From contig NZ_JAADJT010000009.1 in assembly GCF_011090165.1 (NCBI RefSeq), forward strand, positions 248,001 to 312,000: 64,000 bases of DNA, written 5' to 3'. Below are positions 34,085-43,585 of this stretch, piece after piece. How positions within the stretch are numbered: the stretch's first letter is position 1; each line of letters opens with the position of its first letter. The notes below the pieces were generated by a model, which did no database searches, was not told the origin of the DNA, and saw nothing but the letters and a program-made list of their open reading frames with translations. Source of the stretch: Duganella aceris. Its GTDB lineage: Bacteria; Pseudomonadota; Gammaproteobacteria; Burkholderiales; Burkholderiaceae_D. A program made the translations under genes and the position numbers.

Positions 34085-35365
34085 TTAGAGGAGCGGGGGC
34101 AGCAGCGCGAGGGTGCGGCTGGTGGCGCCGCGATACTGGTTGGCGAAGGTCAGCGCATTGCGGCCCATCGCTGCGCGCGCGGCGTCGTCGCGCAGCAGGC
34201 GCGAGGTCGCGGTGATCAAGCCGGCGGCGTCGGCGACGCGCTCGGCGCCGCCCACCTTCAGCGCATCTTCCGTCGATTCGGCGAAGTTGAAGGTGTGCTG
34301 CCCGATCAGCACCGGCTTGCCCAGCGCCGCCGGCTCGATCAGATTCTGCCCGCCCAACGGCATCAGGCTGCCGCCGACAAAGGCCACGTCACAGGCCGCG
34401 TAGTAGGCGAACATCTCGCCCATCGAATCGCCCAGCAGCACATCCACATGCCCGGCCAGCGGGCTGCCGTCCAAGGCCAGCTTGCTGCGCCGCTGCACGT
34501 TCAGCCCGTGCGCGCCGATCATGGTTTCCACTTCGCCGAAGCGCTGCGGATGGCGCGGCACGATCAGCAGCAGCAGCCGCGCCGGCAACGACGACCGGTC
34601 CTGTCGATAAGCATCCAGGATCAGCTCCTCCTCGCCCTCGCGCGTGCTGGCGCACAGCAGCACCGGACGGGTGCCGATGCTGGCGCGCAGCGATGCGCCG
34701 ATGGCCAGCGCCGCTTCCGGCACCACCACGTCGAACTTGATGCTGCCGGTGACCTCGACGCGCGGCACGCCCAGCGAACGTATGCGCTGCGCGTCGGCCT
34801 CGGTCTGCGCGGCGACCAGCGAGATGCCGCGCGCCGCGTTCAGCATCAGCGATCCGAGACGCACGGCCTTGCGCAGCGAGCGTTCAGACAAGCGCGCGTT
34901 GGCCAGCACCACCGGCACACCGCGCGCATTGCAGCCGGCGATCAGGTTGGGCCAGACCTCGGTCTCCATCAGGATGCAGACCGACGGTTTGAAATGCTTG
35001 ATGAAGCTGCTGACCATGAAGCCGGTGTCGTACGGCAGGTAGGACTGCACCAGCCGTGCACCGTGGCGGGCGAACAGCGACTTGCCGGTGGCGCGGCCGG
35101 TCGGCGTCATGTGCGTCAGGACGACGCGCGCCGACGGATACTCGGCCAGCAGCGCATCGATCAGCGGCTCGGCGGCGCGGGTCTCGCCGACCGAGACGGC
35201 GTGCACCCACAAAGTCTGCGCGGCGGAAGCGGCGCCACCATAGAAACCCAGCCGCTCGCCCCAATGCTGGCGATAGCCCGGTTCCTTGCGGCCGCGCAGC
35301 CACAGGCGCGTCAGCACCAGCGGCAAGGCCAGCCACCAGGCGAAAGAATAAAGTAGGCGCATCAT
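34085..35365 (-). CDS. waaA: 3-deoxy-D-manno-octulosonic acid (Kdo) transferase
   Basis: A 426-residue glycosyltransferase that adds Kdo to lipid A precursors at the inner membrane. Typical features are an N-terminal membrane anchor (LLYSFAWWLALPLVLTRLW), GERLGFY, the WVHAVSVGETRAAEPLI segment, LMETEVWPNLI and the C-terminal GGSLMPLGGQNLIEPAA. The ATG at 35365 overlaps the waaC stop by 4 bases. It ends the core biosynthesis operon. Confidence 0.94.
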   Translation of the reverse strand: MMRLLYSFAWWLALPLVLTRLWLRGRKEPGYRQHWGERLGFYGGAASAAQTLWVHAVSVGETRAAEPLIDALLAEYPSARVVLTHMTPTGRATGKSLFARHGARLVQSYLPYDTGFMVSSFIKHFKPSVCILMETEVWPNLIAGCNARGVPVVLANARLSERSLRKAVRLGSLMLNAARGISLVAAQTEADAQRIRSLGVPRVEVTGSIKFDVVVPEAALAIGASLRASIGTRPVLLCASTREGEEELILDAYRQDRSSLPARLLLLIVPRHPQRFGEVETMIGAHGLNVQRRSKLALDGSPLAGHVDVLLGDSMGEMFAYYAACDVAFVGGSLMPLGGQNLIEPAALGKPVLIGQHTFNFAESTEDALKVGGAERVADAAGLITATSRLLRDDAARAAMGRNALTFANQYRGATSRTLALLPPLL

Positions 35366-36372
35366 GAGGCCAGCAAGCTCTTGGCGGCGGCCAGCACTTC
35401 GGGCACCGACGGCGGCGCGCCACGGTCGCCGAGGTTGATGATGCGCGGCGACCAGTTGCCTTCGGTCTTCCAGCGCGGCGAATCGGCGTAGATCTCCACC
35501 GTCGGCCGCACGAAGGCGGCGGCGATGTGGGTCAGGCCGGTGTCGACGCCGATCACCAGCGAGGCGTGGCGCGCCAGCAGCATCGCGTCCGCCATCGACA
35601 GCTTGGGCAGCACGCGCGCGTTCGGCAATGCGGCGGCGACATGCTCCGCCTCCGCCTTCTCTTTCGGCGAGCCCCATGGCAGCAGGATGGTCATCGGCGC
35701 CAGCTCGCGCCCGAGCGCGATCCAGTTGTCGGGCGCCCACTTCTTCGGATCGCGCGCGGTGCCGTGGAAGTAGACCGCATAAGGCTCGGCCGGCATCCAC
35801 GCCGGACGCGCCTCGTCGGCGGACACCGGCGGCAGCCCGAAATCGGCCGGCGTATCGACCGCGTAACCCAGCGCAGCGCCGGCGACGATGCGGCCGCGCG
35901 CCACCGCGTGGGTGCGCGGATCGGTCGAAATGCTCAAATTATGGAAGACGCGCGAGATGCCCTCATAGCCCGAACCCTCGCTGCCGTTGGCCAGGCCGAC
36001 CTTGCGGCCGCCCTTCACCACGCGCGCCGCGCCCATGATGACGCCGGTCTTGAGCAGGCCCTGGGTGTCGAATACATAGTCGTACTGCTGCGCGCGCAGG
36101 GTGCGGAAGAAGCCCTTGATCTCGGCCCGCGTTTCCGGCTTGCCGAGGCTCTTGCGCCAGCGCCGCAGCGCGAACGGGATGATGTTGCGCACGCGCGGAT
36201 TCAGGCGCACCAGGCTGACATAGCCCTCCTCCACCACCCAGTCGATATTCGCGTCCGGGAAATGGCGGGCGATGTCGGCCACCATCGGCAGGTTGTGCAG
36301 CACGTCGCCCAGCGAGGAGACGCGCACCAGCAAGATGTTCAACGGCTTGCCGCCGCCCGCCCGCGTCGCCAT
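35362..36372 (-). CDS. waaC: lipopolysaccharide heptosyltransferase I
   Basis: A 336-residue GT9 enzyme that adds the first L-glycero-D-manno-heptose to Kdo. It shows ILLVRVSSLGDVLHNLPMV at the N-terminus, DTQGLLKTG, and the donor-binding region VIGVDTGLTHIAAAF near residue 275. It lies one base after the phosphomannomutase stop and is coupled to waaA. ADP-heptose would come from the pathway that includes gmhB at 30296. Confidence 0.94.
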   Translation of the reverse strand: MATRAGGGKPLNILLVRVSSLGDVLHNLPMVADIARHFPDANIDWVVEEGYVSLVRLNPRVRNIIPFALRRWRKSLGKPETRAEIKGFFRTLRAQQYDYVFDTQGLLKTGVIMGAARVVKGGRKVGLANGSEGSGYEGISRVFHNLSISTDPRTHAVARGRIVAGAALGYAVDTPADFGLPPVSADEARPAWMPAEPYAVYFHGTARDPKKWAPDNWIALGRELAPMTILLPWGSPKEKAEAEHVAAALPNARVLPKLSMADAMLLARHASLVIGVDTGLTHIAAAFVRPTVEIYADSPRWKTEGNWSPRIINLGDRGAPPSVPEVLAAAKSLLAS

Positions 36373-36373
36373 C

Positions 36374-37756
36374 TTAGAACGGCAGTTCCGCGTCCGGCTT
36401 GGCGGCCAGGATCACGCGCTTGAACTCGCCCTGGATGCGCGCCAGCGCTTCCGGCGTCTCCGCTTCGAAGCGCATCACGATCACCGGCGTGGTGTTGGAC
36501 GAACGAGCCAGGCCAAAGCCGTCCTCGTATTCCACGCGCAGGCCGTCGATGGTGATGATCTGCTTGTGGCCCGGGAATTCGGCGTTCGCGCGCAGGTGGT
36601 CCATCACGATGAAATTCTCGCCTTCCTTCAGGTGCAGATGCAGCTCGGGCGTGCTGTCCGATTGCGGCAGCGCGTTCAGCAGCGCCGATGGATCCGTTTC
36701 CTTGGTCAGGATCTCCAGCATGCGCGCGCCGGCGTACAAGCCGTCGTCGAAACCGTACCAGCGGTCCTTGAAGAAGATATGGCCGCTCATCTCGCCGCCC
36801 AACGGCGCGCCGGTTTCCTTCAGCTTGGCCTTGACCAGCGAGTGGCCGGTCTTGTACATCAGCGGCACGCCGCCCGATTTCTCGATGTACGGCGCCAGGT
36901 GGCGGGTGCACTTCACGTCGTACAGGATCTGCGCGCCCTGGTTGCGCGACAGGACATCGGCCGCGAACAACATCATCTGGCGGTCCGGATAGATGATCTG
37001 GCCATCCTTGGTGACCAGGCCCAGACGATCGCCGTCGCCGTCGAAGGCCAGGCCGATCTCGGCGTCGGTCTCCTGCAGGCAGCGGATCAGGTCCTGCAGG
37101 TTTTCCGGATGCGCCGGATCGGGATGGTGGTTCGGGAAATTGCCGTCCACTTCGCAGAACAGCTCAATCACTTCGCAGCCCATGCCGCGATACAGGTCGC
37201 CCGCGAACGCGCCGGCCACGCCGTTGCCGCAGTCGACCGCGATCTTGATCGGGCGCGAGACCTTGACGTCGCCGATGATGCGCTCCAGGTATTGGGCGCG
37301 GATGTCATGGGTGCTGTAGGCGCCCAGCGTGGCCGCCGACGAACCGTCGTGCGCGACGATGCTGTCGTACAGGCCGGTGATCGAGTCGCCGTGGATCGCC
37401 TCGCCCGCCAGCACCATCTTGAAGCCGTTATAGTCCGGTGGATTGTGGCTGCCGGTGACCATGATGCCGGACGCGGCGCCCAGCACGTTGGTGCCGAAAT
37501 AGACCATCGGCGTGGCGACCACACCCAGGTCGATCACGTCGACGCCGGCGGCCTGCAGGCCTTCGGCCAGCGCGGCGGCCAGGTAGGGGCCGGACAGGCG
37601 TCCGTCACGGCCGATCACCACTTTGTTTTCGCCCTTGGCCAAGGCGGCCCGGCCGAACGCCTGGCCGATCTGGCGCGCCACGCCGGCATCCAGGGTTTTA
37701 TCGATGATGCCGCGGATATCGTAAGCTTTGAAAATCGTTTTGGATAAGGTGACCAT
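36374..37756 (-). CDS. phosphomannomutase/phosphoglucomutase
   Basis: A 460-residue alpha-D-phosphohexomutase. The four domain signatures are present: the phosphoserine loop TGSHNPPDYNGFKM, the metal loop DGDGDRLG, the sugar-binding loop GEMSGHIFF and a C-terminal phosphate-binding region. It interconverts hexose 1- and 6-phosphates, supplying glucose 1-phosphate for rfbA and possibly mannose 1-phosphate. It resembles AlgC/ManB. It is first in a tight run with waaC and waaA. Confidence 0.93.
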   Translation of the reverse strand: MVTLSKTIFKAYDIRGIIDKTLDAGVARQIGQAFGRAALAKGENKVVIGRDGRLSGPYLAAALAEGLQAAGVDVIDLGVVATPMVYFGTNVLGAASGIMVTGSHNPPDYNGFKMVLAGEAIHGDSITGLYDSIVAHDGSSAATLGAYSTHDIRAQYLERIIGDVKVSRPIKIAVDCGNGVAGAFAGDLYRGMGCEVIELFCEVDGNFPNHHPDPAHPENLQDLIRCLQETDAEIGLAFDGDGDRLGLVTKDGQIIYPDRQMMLFAADVLSRNQGAQILYDVKCTRHLAPYIEKSGGVPLMYKTGHSLVKAKLKETGAPLGGEMSGHIFFKDRWYGFDDGLYAGARMLEILTKETDPSALLNALPQSDSTPELHLHLKEGENFIVMDHLRANAEFPGHKQIITIDGLRVEYEDGFGLARSSNTTPVIVMRFEAETPEALARIQGEFKRVILAAKPDAELPF

Positions 37757-37833
37757 ATTGGAATGTGCGAGATGCGCGACAAAGCGCGATTGAAGGGAGA
37801 AGACGAGTCAATATTATATCGTTTGATACCGGA

Positions 37834-38928
37834 TTAATCTTTCTTGTGGCGGATCATCCAGCGCGGCGATTTGAAGCGCACGATGCGCACGTAAATCCAG
37901 ATATAGCTGCCGATGAAAAGCAGGCACGAAATCATCAGCACCCAGGTATAGCGCCAGAATACGGTGGCCGGAATCACCGCCATCAGCGAAAACATCCACA
38001 GGTAGGGCGAGGTTAGCGAATTGCGGCGGATCAGCGCGCGCGCCTCCTTGCGCCCCACCGCCCATTGCACGATGCGGCGGAAGATCAGGCTGTGCAGGTG
38101 GATACCGTCCGGCATCGCCGGCGATTTACCGCGCACGAACATGCGGCGGTAGACCGAGAACAGGGTTTCGAAGGTCGGGTAAATCAGCAGCAGCGCGGCA
38201 TACCAGGTCGACACCTGCGGATTGCGCATCACCAGCAGCAGCGCCAGTTCGCCCAGCATGAAGCCGATGAAGTACGCGCCGCCGTCGCCGAGAAAGATCA
38301 TGCCGACCGGGTAGTTCCAGATCAGGAAGCCGGCGGTGGCGCCGGCCACCATCAGCGCCGCGATCAGCACGAACATATCGTTGACCTGCAAGGCCACATA
38401 GCCGAGCGACAGCAGCATGCAGATGCACACCACGCTGGCCAGGCCGTTGAAGCCGTCGATGATGTTGATGGCGTTGGCGATGCCGGCCACCGCCAGCACC
38501 GTCAGCGGCAGCGTGATCCACACGTATTGGATCGGCCAGACGGAAAAGGCCCAGTCGATGCGGTCGACCCGGGCGTCGAGCAGAAAATAGCCGAGGGCGG
38601 CGGCGGCCATGGTCAGGATCAGGCGGCGGGCGGCGCTGACGCGGCCGGTGTAATCTTCGACGATGCCGCCGATGAAGGCGACCGCCGAGCAGGCCAGCAG
38701 CGACAGCAACCACTGGCTCATGGCCGGCACGCGCCAGATGGAGATGCAGGAACTGAGCGCCACGGAAAGGAAGATCGACAGGCCGCCGATGCGGGCGACG
38801 CGATGCTTGTGCACTTTTTGCACACCTTGGAAGTCGGAATCCAGCGCTGGACCGTGCAATCGCGCTTCTTTAATCACCAGCAGGGTTAGCAGCGCGGAAG
38901 CGACAAAGCTCAGTAGGAAGGAAAACAT
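37834..38928 (-). CDS. WecA/MraY-like polyprenyl-phosphate sugar-1-phosphate transferase
   Basis: A 364-residue protein with about ten membrane segments. The family signatures are VHKHRVARIGGLSIF, ANAINIIDGFNGLAS, FLGDGGAYFIGFMLGE and the HLH motif in PDGIHLHSLIFRRI. The HLH motif is typical of WecA-type enzymes that attach GlcNAc-1-phosphate or a related sugar to undecaprenyl phosphate, starting O-antigen or exopolysaccharide. It lies upstream of the mutase gene with a 77-base gap. The exact sugar is not evident. Confidence 0.88.
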   Translation of the reverse strand: MFSFLLSFVASALLTLLVIKEARLHGPALDSDFQGVQKVHKHRVARIGGLSIFLSVALSSCISIWRVPAMSQWLLSLLACSAVAFIGGIVEDYTGRVSAARRLILTMAAAALGYFLLDARVDRIDWAFSVWPIQYVWITLPLTVLAVAGIANAINIIDGFNGLASVVCICMLLSLGYVALQVNDMFVLIAALMVAGATAGFLIWNYPVGMIFLGDGGAYFIGFMLGELALLLVMRNPQVSTWYAALLLIYPTFETLFSVYRRMFVRGKSPAMPDGIHLHSLIFRRIVQWAVGRKEARALIRRNSLTSPYLWMFSLMAVIPATVFWRYTWVLMISCLLFIGSYIWIYVRIVRFKSPRWMIRHKKD

Positions 38929-39132
38929 ATTTTATTTGGTTTTTTTGCGTTGCATCGCAACATGAAGCATTGTCAGCGCGCCAATTGGCGATTGTACCGG
39001 ATTAAGAATGGCTGACTTCAATTGATCGCCAGGAATGCTGCGTCAGCGGCAAAAATAACGCATTTGCAACGGCGACGGCATGATACCAGTAGTGGTTTGG
39101 CTTGGTGGGATTGCTTACCAATCGATACAAGT

Positions 39133-39220
39133 CCGGGGTCAGTTCCGGCATCGTGCCACGAACTCTGCCGTAGCGCATGCTACCGCAGAGTTCGTGGCAC
39201 GATGCCGGAACTGACCCCGG
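39133..39220. repeat. REP-like palindrome (type 2)
   Basis: Two 40-base arms (39133-39172 and 39181-39220) are inverted with a single mismatch, with an 8-base centre GCGCATGC. The outer sequence begins CCGGGGTCAGTTCCGGCAT, which resembles the type 1 element (GGTGTCAGTGCCGACAT) at most positions, so the two appear to be diverged members of one family. It abuts the rfbD stop codon (39221-39223) and fills part of the 292-base gap before the WecA-like gene. The remaining 200 bases show no gene. Confidence 0.88.
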
Positions 39221-40078
39221 TTATTGCATGCACAGATGCAGCGCTTCCTTCCACTCCGGCAAGCGGCAGAAGCGCGCGGTCAGCCGTTCCGACGACATCA
39301 CCGAGTAGTGCGGCCGCTTGGCCGGGGTCGGATAGTCGGCGGTGGAGATCGGCAGCACGCGGCATTCGAGCCCCGCCGCTTCGACGATGGCCTGGGTGAA
39401 TTCGAACCACGTGGTCTGTCCCTGCGCGCTCAGGTGGTAGACGCCGCTATTCTGCACCCACCATTCGCGTCCGCCGGCGTGCGCCTGCGACAGCACCTGC
39501 GCCGAAACGTCGGCGATGGTCCGGCTCCAGGTCGGCGCGCCGACCTGGTCGGCCACCACTTTCAGTTCGTCGCGTTCCTTGGCCAGGCGCAGCATGGTCA
39601 GCAGGAAGTTCTTGCCGCGCATGCCGTACACCCAGCTGGTGCGGAAGATCAGGTGCGGAATCCCGGCCGCCGCGATCGCCCGCTCGCCGGCCAGCTTGCT
39701 GGCGCCGTAGACGTTGAGCGGCCCGGTCGCATCGTCCTCGACGCGCGGCGCCGGCTGCGAGCCGTCGAACACGTAGTCGGTCGAATAGTGCACCATCGCC
39801 GCGCCCAGCAGCTTGGCTTCCTGCGCCATCAGGCCCGGCGCTTCGGCGTTGACGCGGTACGCCAGCTCCGGCTCGCTCTCGGCCTTGTCGACCGCCGTGT
39901 AGGCGGCCGGATTGACGATCAGGCCCGGCTTGACGCGGCGGATCACGTCGCGCACCTGGTCCAGGTCGGACAGGTCCATCACCTCGCGGTCCACCGCCAC
40001 CACTTCGCCCACACCCTGCAGGCTGCGCGCCAGCTCATAGCCCACCTGGCCGGTACCGCCGGTCAGCAGGATCTTCAT
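39221..40078 (-). CDS. rfbD: dTDP-4-dehydrorhamnose reductase
   Basis: A 285-residue short-chain reductase that completes dTDP-L-rhamnose synthesis. It has the nucleotide-binding motif LLTGGTGQVGYEL, the segment NPAAYTAVDKAESEPELAYRV and the active-site YGASKLAGE. It is last in the rfbBACD operon and overlaps rfbC by 4 bases (ATGA). Its stop is immediately next to the type 2 palindrome, which could terminate the transcript. Confidence 0.95.
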   Translation of the reverse strand: MKILLTGGTGQVGYELARSLQGVGEVVAVDREVMDLSDLDQVRDVIRRVKPGLIVNPAAYTAVDKAESEPELAYRVNAEAPGLMAQEAKLLGAAMVHYSTDYVFDGSQPAPRVEDDATGPLNVYGASKLAGERAIAAAGIPHLIFRTSWVYGMRGKNFLLTMLRLAKERDELKVVADQVGAPTWSRTIADVSAQVLSQAHAGGREWWVQNSGVYHLSAQGQTTWFEFTQAIVEAAGLECRVLPISTADYPTPAKRPHYSVMSSERLTARFCRLPEWKEALHLCMQ

Positions 40079-40623
40079 GCGAACACCTCGGCGTCGGCCA
40101 GCAACGCGGCGGCCTGGTCCTTGCCGGACAACAGCGGCGTGCCCAGCTCGGCGGGCCACTCGATGCCGATCGCCGGGTCGTTCCACAAGATGGCGCGTTC
40201 GTGCTCGGGGGCCCAATAGTCGGTGGTCTTGTACAGGAACTCGGCGTGCTCGGAGGTGACCACGAAGCCGTGCGCGAAGCCCGGCGGGATCCACAACTGG
40301 CGCTTGTTCTCGGCCGACAGCTCGACGCCGTGCCATAGTCCGAAGGTCGGCGAGCTCTTGCGCAAATCGACGGCGACGTCGAACACCGAGCCGACGGTGG
40401 CGCGCACCAGCTTGCCCTGCGCTTGCTGGATCTGGTAATGCAGGCCGCGCAGCACGCCCTTGCTGGAGCGCGAATGGTTGTCCTGCACGAAGTCGGCGGC
40501 CACGCCGGTCAGCTCGGCGAAGCGGCGCGCGTTGAAGCTCTCGAAGAAAAAGCCGCGGTCGTCGCCGAACACGCGCGGCTCCAGCACCAGCAGGCCTTCC
40601 AGCTGCGTAGCAATCACGTTCAT
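40075..40623 (-). CDS. rfbC: dTDP-4-dehydrorhamnose 3,5-epimerase
   Basis: A 182-residue cupin-fold epimerase of the RmlC family. Diagnostic parts are DDRGFFFESFN, SSKGVLRGLHYQ with the catalytic His, and FLYKTTDYWAPEHER. It overlaps both neighbours by 4 bases, so rfbA, rfbC and rfbD are translationally linked. Confidence 0.95.
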   Translation of the reverse strand: MNVIATQLEGLLVLEPRVFGDDRGFFFESFNARRFAELTGVAADFVQDNHSRSSKGVLRGLHYQIQQAQGKLVRATVGSVFDVAVDLRKSSPTFGLWHGVELSAENKRQLWIPPGFAHGFVVTSEHAEFLYKTTDYWAPEHERAILWNDPAIGIEWPAELGTPLLSGKDQAAALLADAEVFA

Positions 40624-41516
40624 CGTGGCACGACCTTATCTTCCAGTATCTGCAGCAGGTATTGGCCGTAGTTGTTTTTCTTCAGCGGCTCGGCCAGCTT
40701 GCGCAACTGCGCGGCATCGATATAGCCCTTGCGATAAGCGATCTCTTCCGGGCACGCCACTTTCAGGCCCTGGCGTTTTTCGATGGTGGCGATGAATTGC
40801 GACGCATCCAGCAAGGACTCGTGGGTGCCGGTGTCCAGCCACGCCATGCCGCGCCCCATCACCTCGACGTTGAGCTGCTGCTTTTCCAGGTAGACGCGGT
40901 TGACGTCGGTGATCTCCAGCTCGCCGCGCGCGGACGGCTTGATCGACGCAGCGATGTCGCACACCTGGCTGTCGTAGAAGTACAGGCCGGTCACGGCGTA
41001 GTTTGACTTCGGCTTCAGCGGTTTTTCTTCGATCGACACGGCGCTGCGGCTAGCGTCGAACTCGACCACGCCGTAGCGCTCCGGATCCTGCACATGGTAG
41101 GCGAACACGGTGGCGCCGTCGGTCTGTTCGGTCGCATGGCGCAGCAAGCCGTCGAGGTCGTTTCCGTAGTAGATGTTATCGCCGAGGATCAGCGCCGACG
41201 GCGCATCCCCGATGAATTCCTTGCCGATGATGAAGGCTTGCGCCAGGCCGTCCGGCGACGGTTGCACCGCGTAGCTGATGCTCAAGCCCCACTGACTACC
41301 GTCGCCCAGCAAATCCTGGAAACGCGGCGTGTCCTGCGGCGTCGAGATGATCAGAATCTCGCGCATGCCGGCCAGCATCAGCGTGGTCAGCGGATGGTAG
41401 ATCATCGGCTTGTCGTAGATCGGCAGCAGCTGCTTGGAGACGCTCATCGTCACCGGATACAGCCGGGTGCCGGAACCGCCCGCCAGAATGATGCCTTTGC
41501 GTTGTGGAGTGCTCAT
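40620..41516 (-). CDS. rfbA: glucose-1-phosphate thymidylyltransferase
   Basis: A 298-residue nucleotidyltransferase, first step of dTDP-rhamnose synthesis. The signature is GIILAGGSGTRLYPVT at the N-terminus, followed by KQLLPIYDKPMIYHPL. Length and motifs are those of RmlA. It overlaps rfbB upstream and rfbC downstream by 4 bases each. Its substrate would come from the phosphohexomutase encoded at 36374-37756. Confidence 0.95.
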   Translation of the reverse strand: MSTPQRKGIILAGGSGTRLYPVTMSVSKQLLPIYDKPMIYHPLTTLMLAGMREILIISTPQDTPRFQDLLGDGSQWGLSISYAVQPSPDGLAQAFIIGKEFIGDAPSALILGDNIYYGNDLDGLLRHATEQTDGATVFAYHVQDPERYGVVEFDASRSAVSIEEKPLKPKSNYAVTGLYFYDSQVCDIAASIKPSARGELEITDVNRVYLEKQQLNVEVMGRGMAWLDTGTHESLLDASQFIATIEKRQGLKVACPEEIAYRKGYIDAAQLRKLAEPLKKNNYGQYLLQILEDKVVPR

Positions 41517-42586
41517 GCCTGGCCTTCGCGATTAAAGTAATTGGTTTCCACCCATTTGGCGTAGCCGCCCGACTGCACGTCGGCCACCCAGGCCTGGTTG
41601 TCCAGGTACCACTGCACCGTCTTGGCGATGCCGGTCTGGAAGGTCTCGGCCGGCTTCCAGCCCAGCTCGCGCTCCAGCTTGCGGGCGTCGATGGCGTAGC
41701 GGCGGTCGTGGCCGGGACGGTCTTTGACGTAAGTGATCTGCGCGCGGTAGCTGGCGCCGTCGGCCTTCGGCTTGAGCGTGTCGAGCATGTCGCACAGCGT
41801 GTGCACCACGTCCAGGTTGGCCATTTCGTTCCAGCCGCCGACGTTGTAGGTCTCGCCGAGGCGGCCCGCTTCCAGCACGCGACGGATCGCGGCGCAGTGG
41901 TCGCTGACGTACAGCCAGTCGCGCACCTGCTGGCCGTCGCCGTAGATCGGCAGCGGCTTGCCGGCCTGCGCGTTGGCGATGATCAGCGGGATCAGCTTTT
42001 CCGGGAAGTGGTAGGGACCGTAGTTGTTGGAGCAGTTGGTGGTCAGCACCGGCAGGCCGTAGGTGTGGAAGTACGAGCGCACCAGATGGTCGGAGGCGGC
42101 CTTCGATGCCGAATACGGGCTGTTCGGCGCGAACGCGGTGGTTTCGCTGAACGGCGCGTCGTCCGGGCCGAGCGTGCCGTAGACCTCGTCGGTCGACACG
42201 TGCAGGAAGCGGAACGCGGCCTTGTCGTCGTCGCCCAGCGCGGTCCAGTAGGCGCGCGCCGCTTCGAGCAGGCTGAAGGTGCCGTTGATGTTGGTGTTGA
42301 TGAATTCGCCCGGACCGACGATGGAGCGGTCGACGTGACTTTCGGCGGCGAAGTGCACCACCGCGCGCGGCTTGTGCTGCTGGAACAGCGCCAGCACCTG
42401 GGCCTGATCGCAGATATCGCCGCGCACGAAGGTGTGGCGCGGGTCCTGCTTCAGCGATGCCAGGTTGTTCAGATTGCCGGCGTACGTCAGCTTGTCGAAA
42501 TTGATAACAGGCTCATCCGACTGGGCCAGCCAGTCGAGCACGAAATTCGAACCTATGAAACCAGCACCACCTGTCACAAAAATCAT
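41513..42586 (-). CDS. rfbB: dTDP-glucose 4,6-dehydratase
   Basis: A 357-residue extended short-chain dehydrogenase. It has the NAD-binding motif MIFVTGGAGFIGSNF, the catalytic segment HVSTDEVYG with the Asp-Glu pair, and the YSASKAASDHLV active-site Tyr/Lys. It is the first gene of the operon; the 141-base region to apaH holds the divergent promoters, with a CATAAAATC -10-like sequence on its strand. Confidence 0.95.
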   Translation of the reverse strand: MIFVTGGAGFIGSNFVLDWLAQSDEPVINFDKLTYAGNLNNLASLKQDPRHTFVRGDICDQAQVLALFQQHKPRAVVHFAAESHVDRSIVGPGEFINTNINGTFSLLEAARAYWTALGDDDKAAFRFLHVSTDEVYGTLGPDDAPFSETTAFAPNSPYSASKAASDHLVRSYFHTYGLPVLTTNCSNNYGPYHFPEKLIPLIIANAQAGKPLPIYGDGQQVRDWLYVSDHCAAIRRVLEAGRLGETYNVGGWNEMANLDVVHTLCDMLDTLKPKADGASYRAQITYVKDRPGHDRRYAIDARKLERELGWKPAETFQTGIAKTVQWYLDNQAWVADVQSGGYAKWVETNYFNREGQA

Positions 42587-42727
42587 TTAGTATCCCGCTG
42601 CAAGCGTCAAATTAGTCTTAAGCATGATTTTATGTGAAACTGCCCGTCTACCGGGCAAAAATCGACATCGCTCACTCTGATTTCAGGGTATTGCAGATTC
42701 CAAAGCAACGAACCAGTGAGCATCCAT

Positions 42728-43585
42728 ATGAAAACCTATGTAATCGGGGATTTGCAGGGTTGTCACGAGCAGGCCCTGGCCATGCTCGACCGCATCCGCG
42801 AGCACGCGGCCGAGGACGGCGTGGCCGAGCCCGCCATCCTGTTCGCAGGCGACCTGATCAACCGTGGCCCGGATTCGCTGGCGACGCTGCGCCATGTGCG
42901 CAAGCTGGCCATGGCCAGCGGCGGCCTGATCGATAGCGTGCTCGGCAATCACGACCTGCACTTGCTGGCGGTCGCCTACGGCATCCGCCCCGAGCACAAA
43001 TCCGACACCTTGGCCGAGATTCTGCACGCGCCGGACCGCGACGAGCTGATCGACTGGGTGCGGCACCGGCCGCTGGCGATCCGGCTGCCGGGCCATGTGC
43101 TGGTGCACGCCGGCCTGCTGCCGCAATGGACGCCGGCGCAGGCGGTCGCGCTGGCGGGCGAGGTGCACGAGATGCTGCGCGGCGACGGACTGGAGGAGTT
43201 CCTGGCCGAGATGTACGGCAATCTGCCGGATCAGTGGTCGGACGATTTGCAGGGCGCGGACCGGCTGCGCTGCATCATCAATGCGATGACACGGCTGCGC
43301 TTCTGCAGCGCCGACGGGGTGATGGATTTCAAGATGAAGGAAAGCGGCACGGCGGACGAAGCTTCCGGCCTGATGCCGTGGTTCGACGTGCCGGGCCGGC
43401 GCAGCGCGCGCGAGACGGTGGTGTTCGGTCACTGGTCGGCGTTGGGGCTGACCATCAAGCCGCATTTGATCGGGCTCGACAGCGGTTGCGTGTGGGGCGG
43501 CCAATTGTCGGCGGTGTGCCTGGAAGACCGCAGCCTGTTGCAGGTGCAGTGCCCGGAATTCCAGACGCCCGGCGGCAAAAAGTAG
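42728..43585 (+). CDS. apaH: symmetrical bis(5'-nucleosyl)-tetraphosphatase
   Basis: A 285-residue calcineurin-type phosphatase. It has the metal motifs VIGDLQGCHEQ, FAGDLINRGPDSL and LGNHDLHLLAV at normal spacing, and the later VFGHWSALG. It hydrolyses Ap4A to ADP, affecting stress responses and RNA cap turnover. ATG 42728 was chosen; an in-frame GTG at 42716 would add four residues. The gene stands alone, converging with the acyltransferase gene, whose stop is adjacent. Confidence 0.93.
   Translation: MKTYVIGDLQGCHEQALAMLDRIREHAAEDGVAEPAILFAGDLINRGPDSLATLRHVRKLAMASGGLIDSVLGNHDLHLLAVAYGIRPEHKSDTLAEILHAPDRDELIDWVRHRPLAIRLPGHVLVHAGLLPQWTPAQAVALAGEVHEMLRGDGLEEFLAEMYGNLPDQWSDDLQGADRLRCIINAMTRLRFCSADGVMDFKMKESGTADEASGLMPWFDVPGRRSARETVVFGHWSALGLTIKPHLIGLDSGCVWGGQLSAVCLEDRSLLQVQCPEFQTPGGKK

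Noticed and set aside
39022..39220. Possible small gene in the gap between rfbD and the WecA-like gene
   Set aside because: The open frame runs through the type 2 palindrome and into antisense rfbD; no start site or protein pattern supports it.
42653..42667. GCCCG / CGGGC hairpin with flanking A run between rfbB and apaH
   Set aside because: The stem has only 5 bp and, on the strand where T residues occur, they precede rather than follow it. It does not fit a terminator for either gene.
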